From contig NZ_SRUZ01000005.1 of the NCBI RefSeq assembly GCF_004791165.1, forward strand, positions 310,001-374,000: DNA of 64,000 bases, written 5' to 3'. This document shows, in pieces, positions 43,980 to 51,575 of this stretch. Source of the DNA: Mesorhizobium sp. M8A.F.Ca.ET.218.01.1.1. Lineage in GTDB: Bacteria; Pseudomonadota; Alphaproteobacteria; Rhizobiales; Rhizobiaceae. Every line of letters starts with the position of its first letter. Position 1 is the first letter of the stretch. The notes under the pieces are model-generated. The model was not told where the DNA came from. It did no database searches and saw only the letters and a list, made by a program, of their open reading frames with translations. The position numbers and the translations under genes were made by a program.

Positions 43980-44576
43980 ATGGCAGCCAAGACCATCATC
44001 AGCCGGCCCATTTACGGGACCCTGTCTCCGCAGGCGGGCAAGCATCATCTTTTCGTGGCGGATGCCGAAGGCGCGCTCGCGATAAAAGACATGGCCGCCA
44101 GGGCTCCGGCCGGATTCTTCGACGGAGCCGAAATCGTCTTCATTGCCGGTCCCGACGGCAAATACGTTGCCGCTCTCGAAGCCTTGGAGCCGGCGCAGCT
44201 GCACATCGCGCCGTCCTTCGCCAGCCTGCTGCCGCGTCTGAAGCAGACCTTGACCAACGCGCATATGGGTCTGCGCCTCTATCTCGCCGGCACCGAAGGG
44301 CTGATCGGCCAGGCCATGCAGGTGGCGCTCGAAGCCGGCATCGACCACACCTCCATGCAGACCGAGCATCGCGGCTCGCTGGCGCGGCGCATGCAGTGCG
44401 TGCACTGCAAGGGCATTACCGAAAACGTGACGACGCAGCCGGCGACCTGCTCGCATTGCGGCCTGCTGCTTTTGGTGCGCGATCACTATTCCCGGCGCCT
44501 TGCCGCGTTCCAGGGCGTCTGCATCAATGCCGAAGACCGCAGTGAAATTCCTCCGATGGAGGAGATCTTCCGATGA
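43980..44576 (+). CDS. dmmC: Dimethylamine monooxygenase gamma-type subunit
   Basis: A 198-residue protein. Residues about 130-165 hold two CxxC pairs (CVHCKGITENVTTQPATCSHCG), which look like a zinc ribbon. The N-terminal 120 residues have no familiar motif but include ALEPAQLHIAPSFASLLPRLKQTL. In methylated-amine clusters a protein of this type sits next to the DmmA and DmmB genes and is a subunit of the complex. Its stop overlaps the dmmB start (ATGA). The symbol is assigned by position and partner genes. Confidence 0.74.
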   Translation: MAAKTIISRPIYGTLSPQAGKHHLFVADAEGALAIKDMAARAPAGFFDGAEIVFIAGPDGKYVAALEALEPAQLHIAPSFASLLPRLKQTLTNAHMGLRLYLAGTEGLIGQAMQVALEAGIDHTSMQTEHRGSLARRMQCVHCKGITENVTTQPATCSHCGLLLLVRDHYSRRLAAFQGVCINAEDRSEIPPMEEIFR

Positions 44577-45538
44577 GCACCGGCACCACCAAGCTCGATG
44601 TCGTGGTCAGCGACGTTGTCCCGGTCAATGACCTGGTTACCCGCTTCCATTTCCGCCGCCGTGACGGCGAGTTGCTGCCGACCTTTTCAGGCGGCGCCCA
44701 TGTCGTGGTCGAGATGCGCGATGGTGAGCGCACCAGGCTCAATCCCTATTCGCTGATGGGCTCGCCGCTCGACACGCGCGAGTATACGATTTCGGTGCGC
44801 CGCGACGATGTCGGGCGCGGCGGCTCGCTGTTCATGCACCGGTCTGTCAAGCCGGGCCTGGAGATGGTGATCAGCTATCCGGTCAACTTGTTCTCGCTCG
44901 ATCTCAGGGCGAAAAAACACCTGATGCTGGCGGGCGGCATCGGCATCACGCCCTTCATGGCGCAGACCGCGCAACTGGCTGGCGAAGGCGGCAATTTCGA
45001 ACTGCATTACACCTGCCGCACCGCCTCGCTTGGTACCTATGCCGACCTGCTCCGGGAACGCTACGGCCGTCGGGTCCGGCTCTACCACGATGACCTTGAG
45101 GAGCGTATCGATCTCGACCGGCTGTTGTCCTCGCAACCGCTCGGCACGCATCTCTATGTCTGTGGCCCTGCCGGCATGATCAACTGGGTGCGCGACCGCG
45201 CCGCCGCGCTCGGCTGGCCGCAGGAGACCGTGCACTACGAGCATTTCGCGGCGCCCCAGCCCGGCCTGCCATTCGACGTGAGGCTCGCTGTCAGCGGCAA
45301 GACCATCCGCGTCGGCTCACAGCAGAGCCTGCTCGAAGCCATCGAGGCGGCCGGCGTCGATCCACCCTATCTCTGCCGTGGCGGCGTCTGCGGCCAATGC
45401 GAGACCAACGTCATCTCGTGCGACGGCAAGTTCATCCACAACGACCATTGGCTGAGCGAGGAAGAGCACCGTTCCGGCAGGAAGATCATGCCGTGCGTGT
45501 CGCGCTTCGAAGGCAGGTCGCTGGTGCTGGAACGGTAG
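44573..45538 (+). CDS. dmmB: Dimethylamine monooxygenase reductase subunit
   Basis: A 321-residue phthalate-dioxygenase-reductase-type protein. It has a flavin-binding barrel with LNPYSLMGSPLDTREYTISVRRD near residue 55, an NAD(P)-binding domain with HLMLAGGIGITPFMAQT near 120 and LYVCGPAGMINWV near 195, then a C-terminal plant-type 2Fe-2S domain with the cysteine cluster CRGGVCGQC near 270. It passes electrons from NAD(P)H to the heme subunit DmmA. Coupled to dmmC by a 4-base overlap. Confidence 0.86.
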   Translation: MSTGTTKLDVVVSDVVPVNDLVTRFHFRRRDGELLPTFSGGAHVVVEMRDGERTRLNPYSLMGSPLDTREYTISVRRDDVGRGGSLFMHRSVKPGLEMVISYPVNLFSLDLRAKKHLMLAGGIGITPFMAQTAQLAGEGGNFELHYTCRTASLGTYADLLRERYGRRVRLYHDDLEERIDLDRLLSSQPLGTHLYVCGPAGMINWVRDRAAALGWPQETVHYEHFAAPQPGLPFDVRLAVSGKTIRVGSQQSLLEAIEAAGVDPPYLCRGGVCGQCETNVISCDGKFIHNDHWLSEEEHRSGRKIMPCVSRFEGRSLVLER

Positions 45539-45539
45539 A

Positions 45540-45616
45540 GCATTTTGCAGCCAAGTGGATACTTGGCGTCGCAGAAATGCGGCTAAAACAAAGAGATAGA
45601 GCGGGCATCCCGCTCT
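45540..45616. repeat. Rhizobiales-type palindromic repeat in the dmmB-dmmA gap
   Basis: GCATTTTGC pairs (one bulge) with GCAGAAATGC around an inner GCCAAGT-GGAT-ACTTGGC hairpin (45550-45567). It is followed by the usual AAACAAAGAGATAGAGC tail, which here forms an AGAGCGGG-CAT-CCCGCTCT hairpin (45598-45616). The second hairpin ends directly before the dmmA ribosome-binding site. Confidence 0.65.
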
Positions 45617-45627
45617 AGGAGGAATTG

Positions 45628-46668
45628 ATGGGCATCACCTTTCGCAAGGAAACGTTCCGCGACGACTTCACCTTCAGGAACAGCCCTGAGCACATCAGGC
45701 GGTTTCCGTTCCCGTTCCACGAAGACAGCTACATGTATGCCGTCAATATCGAGCCGCATGTCGTCGGCCCGAAGGGCTCGGTGCTGGAGAACCTGATCGA
45801 CGTCGACGAACACTATGTCGCCGAGATGCAGGACCGCGCTTTGGTGCTGGCAGAGGATCCGCTGCGCTGCCAGTCGCTGCCGCACATGACGCTCGCCGGC
45901 TGGGATCTGCTGGAACTTTTGATGGAGCAGCAGGCGCTGGGTTACCCCGAGCATTTCACGCTGAAGCGCGACGGCGATCGCTGGCGCTGGATCAACCGGC
46001 CGCTCGGCATCGATGACACCTTCACCTTCGGCGACACCTCGACTTTGCCTTACGGGCCGATGGAATACATCACCCGCCAGAGCCAGGGCGATTTCTGCAT
46101 CCTCGACCAGCGGGACGGCAATCTGTGGATGGATGCCGGCATGGTCACCACCCAGGCCGACTGGTCGCTCGATTTCGATATCGGCATGAATTTCTTCGAG
46201 TGGCACGCGCCGGTGCCGCTGGCGCATGAGAAGGGGATTTTCGTCAGGGCGCTAAAATTCCTCACCAATATCCAGCAGGGCAAGCCGGCCAGGCGCCTGA
46301 ACTGGACGATGACCATCAATCCGCGCCTCGATACCAGCCCCGAAAACTACCACAAATGGGGCCCGGACCGGGCAACGGTGACGCCCGAGAACGTCGGCGA
46401 CAAGGTGCACCTGCGGGTCGAGTTGCAGAGCTTCTGGCGGCTGCCGCGCTCCAACGGCATCGTCTTCCCGATCCGCTGCTACCTGATCAAGATGGACGAA
46501 CTGGTGACGCAGCCGAAATGGGCGCGGCGCCTGCATCGCGTCATACGCGACCTGCCGGAGGAACTCGCCACCTACAAGGGCTTGACGCGCTATCGTTCGA
46601 CGCTGGTCGAGTGGCTGTCGAAGCTGGATGATGGGAGCGCGACATCACAGGGGTTTGGGCCGGATTGA
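45628..46668 (+). CDS. dmmA: Dimethylamine monooxygenase heme subunit (DUF3445, oxidative N-demethylase alpha)
   Basis: A 346-residue DUF3445 protein, the catalytic PAS-like heme subunit that oxidatively demethylates dimethylamine to methylamine. Family traits are DEHYVAEMQDRALVLAEDPLRCQSLPHM near residue 55, YGPMEYITRQSQGDFCILDQRDGNLWMDAGMVTTQADWSLDFDIGMNF around 135-190 and ELQSFWRLPRSNGIVFPIRCYLI near 270. ATG at 45628 follows AGGAGG. It is the last gene of the operon, separated from dmmB by a repeat, so its expression may be uncoupled from the other subunits. Confidence 0.87.
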   Translation: MGITFRKETFRDDFTFRNSPEHIRRFPFPFHEDSYMYAVNIEPHVVGPKGSVLENLIDVDEHYVAEMQDRALVLAEDPLRCQSLPHMTLAGWDLLELLMEQQALGYPEHFTLKRDGDRWRWINRPLGIDDTFTFGDTSTLPYGPMEYITRQSQGDFCILDQRDGNLWMDAGMVTTQADWSLDFDIGMNFFEWHAPVPLAHEKGIFVRALKFLTNIQQGKPARRLNWTMTINPRLDTSPENYHKWGPDRATVTPENVGDKVHLRVELQSFWRLPRSNGIVFPIRCYLIKMDELVTQPKWARRLHRVIRDLPEELATYKGLTRYRSTLVEWLSKLDDGSATSQGFGPD

Positions 46669-46679
46669 CCTCCAAAGAC

Positions 46680-46814
46680 TTGGGTTCCTCGCCCCCGCCA
46701 GAGGCGGGGAAGAGGTGTCCGCGAAGCGGACGGAGAGGGGCCTTCGTAGGGCGCTCCCCTCTCCGTCTCGGCTTCGCCGAGCCACCTCTCCCCACTACAG
46801 GGGCGAGGAACCAA
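46680..46814. repeat. RIME-like palindromic intergenic element
   Basis: A 135-bp element with inverted ends (TTGGGTTCCTCGCCCC at the left and GGGGCGAGGAACCAA at the right) and inner dyads (GGAGAGGGG with CCCCTCTCC; CCGCGAAGCGG). It lies between the convergent dmmA and XRE-cupin genes and ends both transcripts with a possible long hairpin. Confidence 0.85.
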
Positions 46815-46818
46815 GTGC

Positions 46819-47532
46819 CTAACCCGCGCTATTCTGCGGATAGCAGATAATCGAAAGGTACCGCATCGGCAGCCGCGTGAGCTCTTCCGGCCCGTGCGGC
46901 GCGTCGGCGTCGAAGAACAGGCTGTCGCCGGGCTTCATCGGATAGAGGTTGCTGCCATGCCGGTAAACGACCTCGCCCTCGAGCATGTAGAGGAACTCCA
47001 TGCCCTCGTGCTGGAAGGTCGGGAACACGTCGGAATCCTCGGTCAGCGTGATCAGATAGGGTTCGACCACGACACCGCTGGTGTTGGAACCGATATGGCC
47101 GAGCAGATTGTACTGGTGGCCGGCGCGCGTGCCGCGGCGTTCGACGTCAAGGCCTTGGCCGGCCTTGACGAAGACAGCGCTGCGTTCTTCCTCGAAACGG
47201 CGGAAGAAGGCGGTGACGGGAACGCCGAGCGCCCGCGACAGCGCCTGCAGCGTGGTCAGCGATGGTGAGGTGATGCCGTTCTCGATCTTGGACAGCATGC
47301 CCAGCGAAATGTCGGTGGCGACGGCGAGATCGGCGACGGTGATGCCGAGCTTCTTGCGGAAGGCCCGCACCTCGCGGCCAATCGCCACCTCGAGCACTTT
47401 TTCGCGGGTATCGCGGATGGCGTGCGGGTTCTGCGTCAGCGGCGCCCGGATGGTCTTGCCGTCCGCCGAGACCTTTGGCTGCGGCTTTGGTTTGGCGCCG
47501 GCAAGCCCGGCCTTGGTACTGTCTTTCGCCAT
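46819..47532 (-). CDS. XRE-family regulator with C-terminal cupin
   Basis: A 237-residue regulator. A charged N-terminal tail is followed by an XRE helix-turn-helix (EVRAFRKKLGITVADLAVAT, then DISLGMLSKIENGITSPSL; residues about 55-95) and a small-molecule-binding cupin (FPTFQHEGMEFLYMLEGEVVYRHG, then PGDSLFFDADAPHGPEEL). It is divergent from tmm and convergent with dmmA, inside the methylated-amine block, so it is the natural candidate to sense a methylated amine and control the cluster. The region between it and tmm contains two motif-like sites. Confidence 0.88.
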   Translation of the reverse strand: MAKDSTKAGLAGAKPKPQPKVSADGKTIRAPLTQNPHAIRDTREKVLEVAIGREVRAFRKKLGITVADLAVATDISLGMLSKIENGITSPSLTTLQALSRALGVPVTAFFRRFEEERSAVFVKAGQGLDVERRGTRAGHQYNLLGHIGSNTSGVVVEPYLITLTEDSDVFPTFQHEGMEFLYMLEGEVVYRHGSNLYPMKPGDSLFFDADAPHGPEELTRLPMRYLSIICYPQNSAG

Positions 47533-47559
47533 GTCGCCCCCCGGACTTCGCGGATTTAT

Positions 47560-47574
47560 TTCACTCTAGGTGAA
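47560..47574. promoter_or_regulatory. Dyad upstream of the XRE-cupin gene
   Basis: TTCAC-TCTAG-GTGAA, with the half-site GTGAA shared with the AGTGAAA cluster motif, lies 27 bases upstream of the regulator ATG. On the minus strand it continues as AGTGAAATAAAT. It suggests autoregulation. Confidence 0.45.
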
Positions 47575-47712
47575 CATGTCAGGTGGCGATACAACAGCGC
47601 AACCGCAACGGCAAGCCGTCTTGTGGCGCATGCGCCGGTCCTTTGAGTGCGGCCGTGGCCGGTTATTCGCCAGGAATCGATTGTGCGCAAATGCCGTTTC
47701 CGCAGATCGCTG

Positions 47713-47764
47713 TTGACAGCACGGAAGGGCCAATTACTGTCCTGTCAGTGAAATTTGTTTCGCT
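47713..47764 (+). promoter_or_regulatory. tmm promoter with motif copy
   Basis: TTGACA (47713-47718), a 16-base spacer and TACTGT (47735-47740) form a plausible promoter. AGTGAAATTTGTTTCGCT (47747-47764) follows at the expected transcription start, where a repressor would block initiation. It lies 29 bases upstream of the tmm ATG. This is the copy closest to a full AGTGAAA-N4-TTTCACT dyad (one mismatch). Confidence 0.55.
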
Positions 47765-47793
47765 GGGGAAATCAAAAAAGAGGAGGCCCTGGA

Positions 47794-49152
47794 ATGAAAA
47801 CTCGTGTTGCCGTCATTGGAGCCGGGCCGTCCGGTCTGGCTCAGCTCAGGGCCTTCAAGTCGGCTGCCGACAAGGGCGCCGAGATTCCCGAGATCGTCTG
47901 CTTCGAAAAGCAGTCCGACTGGGGCGGCCTGTGGAACTACACCTGGCGCACCGGGCTCGACGAACATGGCGATCCCGTGCACGGCTCGATGTACCGCTAC
48001 CTCTGGTCGAACGGGCCGAAGGAATGCCTGGAATTCGCCGACTACACGTTCGAGGAGCATTTCGGCCGGCCGATCGGCTCCTACCCGCCACGCGCCGTGC
48101 TGTGGGACTACATCAAGGGCCGCGTCGAGAAGTCGGGCCTGCGCAAATGGGTGCGCTTCAACAGCCCGGTGCGCATGGTCACTTTCTCGGACGAGACCAA
48201 GAAATTCACTGTCACCGCGCATGACCGGACCAACGACGTGACGTACTCCGAAGAGTTCGACAATGTCGTTGTTGCCTCCGGGCACTTCTCCGTGCCCAAC
48301 GTGCCTTATTTCGAGGGCTTCTCGACCTTCAACGGCCGCATCCTGCACAGCCATGATTTCCGCGACGCGATGGAGTTCAAGGGCAAGGATATCCTGATCA
48401 TCGGCCGCTCCTATTCGGCCGAGGACATCGGTTCGCAATGCTACAAATACGGCGCCAAATCGATCACCTCCAGCTATCGCTCCAAGCCGATGGGTTTCAA
48501 ATGGCCGGAGAATTGGAAAGAGGTGCCGCTGCTGCAGAAGGTCGTCGGCAAGACGGCGCATTTCAAGGACGGCACGACCAAGGATGTCGATGCCATCATC
48601 CTGTGCACCGGCTATCTCCATTCCTTCCCCTTCCTGACCGATGACCTCAAGCTCAAGACAGCCAATCGCATGTGGCCGCTCGACCTCTACGAGGGCGTGG
48701 TCTGGGAGAAGAACCCGAAGCTGTCCTATATCGGCATGCAGGACCAGTTCTACACCTTCAACATGTTCGACGCGCAGGCCTGGTTCGCCCGCGACGTCAT
48801 CATGGGCCGCATCAAGCTGCCCTCGGCCGAGGCGATGGCGGCGCATGGCGCCAAATGGCGCGCCCGCGAGGAGACGCTTGAGGACGCCGAGCAGATGATC
48901 TGGTTCCAGGGCGACTACACCAAGGAATTGATGGACCAGACCGACTATCCCGGCTTCGACGTCGAGGCGGTCAACCAGACCTTCATGGAATGGGAGCATC
49001 ACAAGGCGGATGACATCATGGGCTTCCGCGATCATTCCTATCGCTCGCTGATGACCGGCACCATGGCGCCGCTGCACCATACGCCGTGGCTGCAGGCGCT
49101 GGACGATTCGATGGAGAGCTATCTCGAGGTGAAAGGCGTCGCGGCCGAGTAG
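47794..49152 (+). CDS. tmm: Trimethylamine monooxygenase (flavin-containing)
   Basis: A 452-residue bacterial FMO that oxidises trimethylamine to TMAO with NADPH and oxygen. It has FAD motif AVIGAGPSGLAQLRAF (residues 5-20), EKQSDWGGLWNYTWRTG near 45, HGSMYRYLWSNGPKECLEF near 65 and the NADPH site ILIIGRSYSAEDIGSQCYKYG near 205. VVVASGHFSVPNVPYFEGF is the FMO fingerprint region, and CTGYLHSFPFL near 275 is also typical. ATG at 47794 follows AGGAGG. It sits between the XRE-cupin regulator and the TMAO importer, matching Tmm loci of other methylated-amine degraders. Confidence 0.93.
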   Translation: MKTRVAVIGAGPSGLAQLRAFKSAADKGAEIPEIVCFEKQSDWGGLWNYTWRTGLDEHGDPVHGSMYRYLWSNGPKECLEFADYTFEEHFGRPIGSYPPRAVLWDYIKGRVEKSGLRKWVRFNSPVRMVTFSDETKKFTVTAHDRTNDVTYSEEFDNVVVASGHFSVPNVPYFEGFSTFNGRILHSHDFRDAMEFKGKDILIIGRSYSAEDIGSQCYKYGAKSITSSYRSKPMGFKWPENWKEVPLLQKVVGKTAHFKDGTTKDVDAIILCTGYLHSFPFLTDDLKLKTANRMWPLDLYEGVVWEKNPKLSYIGMQDQFYTFNMFDAQAWFARDVIMGRIKLPSAEAMAAHGAKWRAREETLEDAEQMIWFQGDYTKELMDQTDYPGFDVEAVNQTFMEWEHHKADDIMGFRDHSYRSLMTGTMAPLHHTPWLQALDDSMESYLEVKGVAAE

Positions 49153-49176
49153 TGGCCCAGGAGGCGGGCTTTGGCG

Positions 49177-49554
49177 TCAGTCTGGCACCACGACCCAGCC
49201 GTGGCGGCGCTTGTCGTAGACTGACTTTGTCGGCGCCGGGAAGGACGGATCGGCGAAACAGCCGACGGCCACGGCGACCGCCTCCGGTTTTCGTGACGGA
49301 TACCAGAACACGGTCGACCCGCACGCTCCGCAGAAATGGAAGCTGATCGGGAAGCCGCTGTCGGAATCGCGTTGGAATGTCTTCGATAGGCCCCGGATAT
49401 TGGTCGCGGCGGCGTCGAAGAAGGCCGCGATGCCAAACGGACTGCCGGTCCGCCGCTGACAGTCGAGGCAATGGCAAAGCGACACCATGGTCGGCTCTTG
49501 CGGGCAATGTATCTGCAATTGTCCGCAGGTGCAGCTGGCTACCCTGCTGGTCAT
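49177..49554 (-). CDS. GFA-family zinc protein (glutathione-dependent formaldehyde-activating-like)
   Basis: A 125-residue GFA/CENP-V-fold protein with the zinc-ligand cysteines ASCTCGQLQIHC (residues 7-18), CHCLDCQRRTGSPFG near 27 and FHFCGACGSTVFWYP near 72. ATG at 49554 follows AAGGAGAGAAGAG. It starts 38 bases after the tmoV stop on the same strand, so it may be the last gene of tmoXWV. Many GFA-family proteins have unknown activity. In a locus that releases formaldehyde at three steps, formaldehyde capture is attractive but unproven. Confidence 0.84.
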   Translation of the reverse strand: MTSRVASCTCGQLQIHCPQEPTMVSLCHCLDCQRRTGSPFGIAAFFDAAATNIRGLSKTFQRDSDSGFPISFHFCGACGSTVFWYPSRKPEAVAVAVGCFADPSFPAPTKSVYDKRRHGWVVVPD

Positions 49555-49592
49555 TCTCTTCTCTCCTTTTTGGTGGTATCGGCGGTTGAGTT

Positions 49593-51575
49593 TTACCCCA
49601 GTCTCGCCCGTGCCTTCGCCGTCCACGCATTGAACAGCCTGTCGGCGACGATGCCGATGAAGGCGATGGCGAGGCCGGCGACAATGCCGCGGCCGGAATC
49701 GGCCTTCGACAGCGCGATGAACACTTCCTGGCCGAGGTCGCGGGTGCCGACCATGGCGCAGATGATGATCATCGCCAGCGCCATCAGGATCGTCTGGTTG
49801 ACGCCGAGCATGATTTCGGGAAGCGCCAGCGGCAATTGCACACGGAAAAAAGTCTGGCGCGGCGTGCAGCCGGAAACCTTCGCCGCCTCGATCAGTGCCG
49901 GCGGCACCTGCCTGATGCCATGATTGGTGTAGCGGATCGCCGGCACCACGGCGAAGGCTATCGTTGCGATCATTGCGGTGACATCGCCGACACGAAACAG
50001 CATCACCACCGGAATGATGAAGCAGAACGACGGCAACACCTGCAGCGTGTCGATGACGGGCGTGACGATCTTTTCGAAGCGGTCGCTTCGCGCCGCCGCA
50101 AGCCCGATCGGAATGCCGATCAGGCAGGCTATGAAGGCCGAGATGCCGCAGAGATAGACCGTCGCCATGGTCTTTTCCCAAAGGCCTGTGATGGCGCAGA
50201 AGGCGGTGAGTGCCGCGACAAGTGCGGCCAGCCGCAAGCCCGAGAGCTGGTAGCCGGCAAGGCCGAGCAGGAACACCGCGCCCAGCCACGGAAATCCTTC
50301 GCAGAAGGCGCGCACCGGATTGAGCACGTTGAGGATAAGCGCCACCCGAAACGCTTCGATGATGTCGAAGAAGTTGATCGTCACCCAGTTCACCGCCGCT
50401 TTCCACAATGGCGCGGTGGTGAAGGTGATCGCCTTCGGCACGGCCGCGAAAGCCGGCACGAACAGGCCGAGCAGCGTGGTGACGGCAAGAATCGCAATGG
50501 CCAGCGTCAGATTGGGGTAGCGCCGCCAGAAACGCGGGCTGGCGGACGACCGGTGGACATTGCCTGTTGCCTGTTTGTGGGCGATGGCCTGGCTCAGCCG
50601 GTCGAGCGCGATGGCGAGCGCGACGATGGCCAGCCCGGCTTCCATCGCCTCGCCGACCTTCAGCGCGCGCAGGGCGAGCAGCACGTCGTAGCCGAGCCCG
50701 CCGGCGCCGATCATCGAGGCGATGATCACCATATTCAGCGCCAGCATGATCACCTGGTTGACGCCGACCATCAGCGTCGGCCGTGCCGAGGGCAACAGCA
50801 CCCGCCACAATTTCTGCCGCGCGGTGCAGCCGGCCATGTCGCTGAACTCGCCGATCTCCAAGGGCACCCGCGTGAGGCCGAGCATGGTTGCCCGCACCAT
50901 CGGCGGCGTGGCGAAGATGGCGGTGGCGATCATCGCCGAGACCGGGCTGTTGCCGAACAGGAGCAGCATCGGGATCAGGTAGGCAAAGGTCGGGATCGTC
51001 TGCATGAGGTCGAGGGCAGGGGAGACGATGAGCCTCTCCGCCCACGGCTTGCGCCACGCCCAGATGCCGGCGAATAGCCCGGTGAGAATGCAGAACGGCA
51101 CCGCGATCGAGATCAGCGCCAGGGTCAGCATGGCGCTGGTCCACTGGCCGAACAGCGCGATGTAGAGGAAACAGCCGCCAACCAGCATGCCAAGTTTTCT
51201 GCCGCCGGCTGCATATCCTGCAATGAAGGCGGTCGCACAGACGCCAACCCAGGACAAACGCGGCAGCACGAAAGCGTCCGCGCCGTGACCGATCTTGAAA
51301 TTCTTGGCCAAGAGGTTGAGCGCGAAGTCGAGCGGCACGCCGAGCATCGCGGTGACCGAGCGGGTCAGCCAGGACAGGTTCGACTTGATCCAGCCCATCA
51401 GCGCGCTGACCCAGTCGGCGACGGGCACGACGGCGCTCGCCGGATAGTCGACAGCCCAAGGGACGACGTCCTGCAGCAGGAACACCACCAGCACGGCGGC
51501 AAGCGCCAGCACCCAGATCACCAGCCACCGTTGAATCGGCGGCCTTGCCTGGCTGCTGCTTGCCGTTACAGTCAT
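49593..51575 (-). CDS. tmoV: TMAO ABC transporter permease (double-domain)
   Basis: A 660-residue permease with two homologous binding-protein-dependent transport halves. The duplicated EAA-like regions read VLLPSARPTLMVGVNQVIML (near residue 270) and VQLPLALPEIMLGVNQTILM (near 585). The length, about twice that of ordinary ProW-type permeases, is that of TmoV. ATG at 51575 overlaps the stop of the ATPase gene. It imports TMAO, and perhaps choline-like compounds, with TmoW and TmoX. Confidence 0.85.
   Translation of the reverse strand: MTVTASSSQARPPIQRWLVIWVLALAAVLVVFLLQDVVPWAVDYPASAVVPVADWVSALMGWIKSNLSWLTRSVTAMLGVPLDFALNLLAKNFKIGHGADAFVLPRLSWVGVCATAFIAGYAAGGRKLGMLVGGCFLYIALFGQWTSAMLTLALISIAVPFCILTGLFAGIWAWRKPWAERLIVSPALDLMQTIPTFAYLIPMLLLFGNSPVSAMIATAIFATPPMVRATMLGLTRVPLEIGEFSDMAGCTARQKLWRVLLPSARPTLMVGVNQVIMLALNMVIIASMIGAGGLGYDVLLALRALKVGEAMEAGLAIVALAIALDRLSQAIAHKQATGNVHRSSASPRFWRRYPNLTLAIAILAVTTLLGLFVPAFAAVPKAITFTTAPLWKAAVNWVTINFFDIIEAFRVALILNVLNPVRAFCEGFPWLGAVFLLGLAGYQLSGLRLAALVAALTAFCAITGLWEKTMATVYLCGISAFIACLIGIPIGLAAARSDRFEKIVTPVIDTLQVLPSFCFIIPVVMLFRVGDVTAMIATIAFAVVPAIRYTNHGIRQVPPALIEAAKVSGCTPRQTFFRVQLPLALPEIMLGVNQTILMALAMIIICAMVGTRDLGQEVFIALSKADSGRGIVAGLAIAFIGIVADRLFNAWTAKARARLG

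Noticed and set aside
49177..51528. 783-codon minus-strand frame that would fuse the GFA-family protein to a long N-terminal part
   Set aside because: The upstream part is an out-of-frame reading of tmoV. The GFA protein has its own ATG and ribosome-binding site at 49554 and normal length without it.
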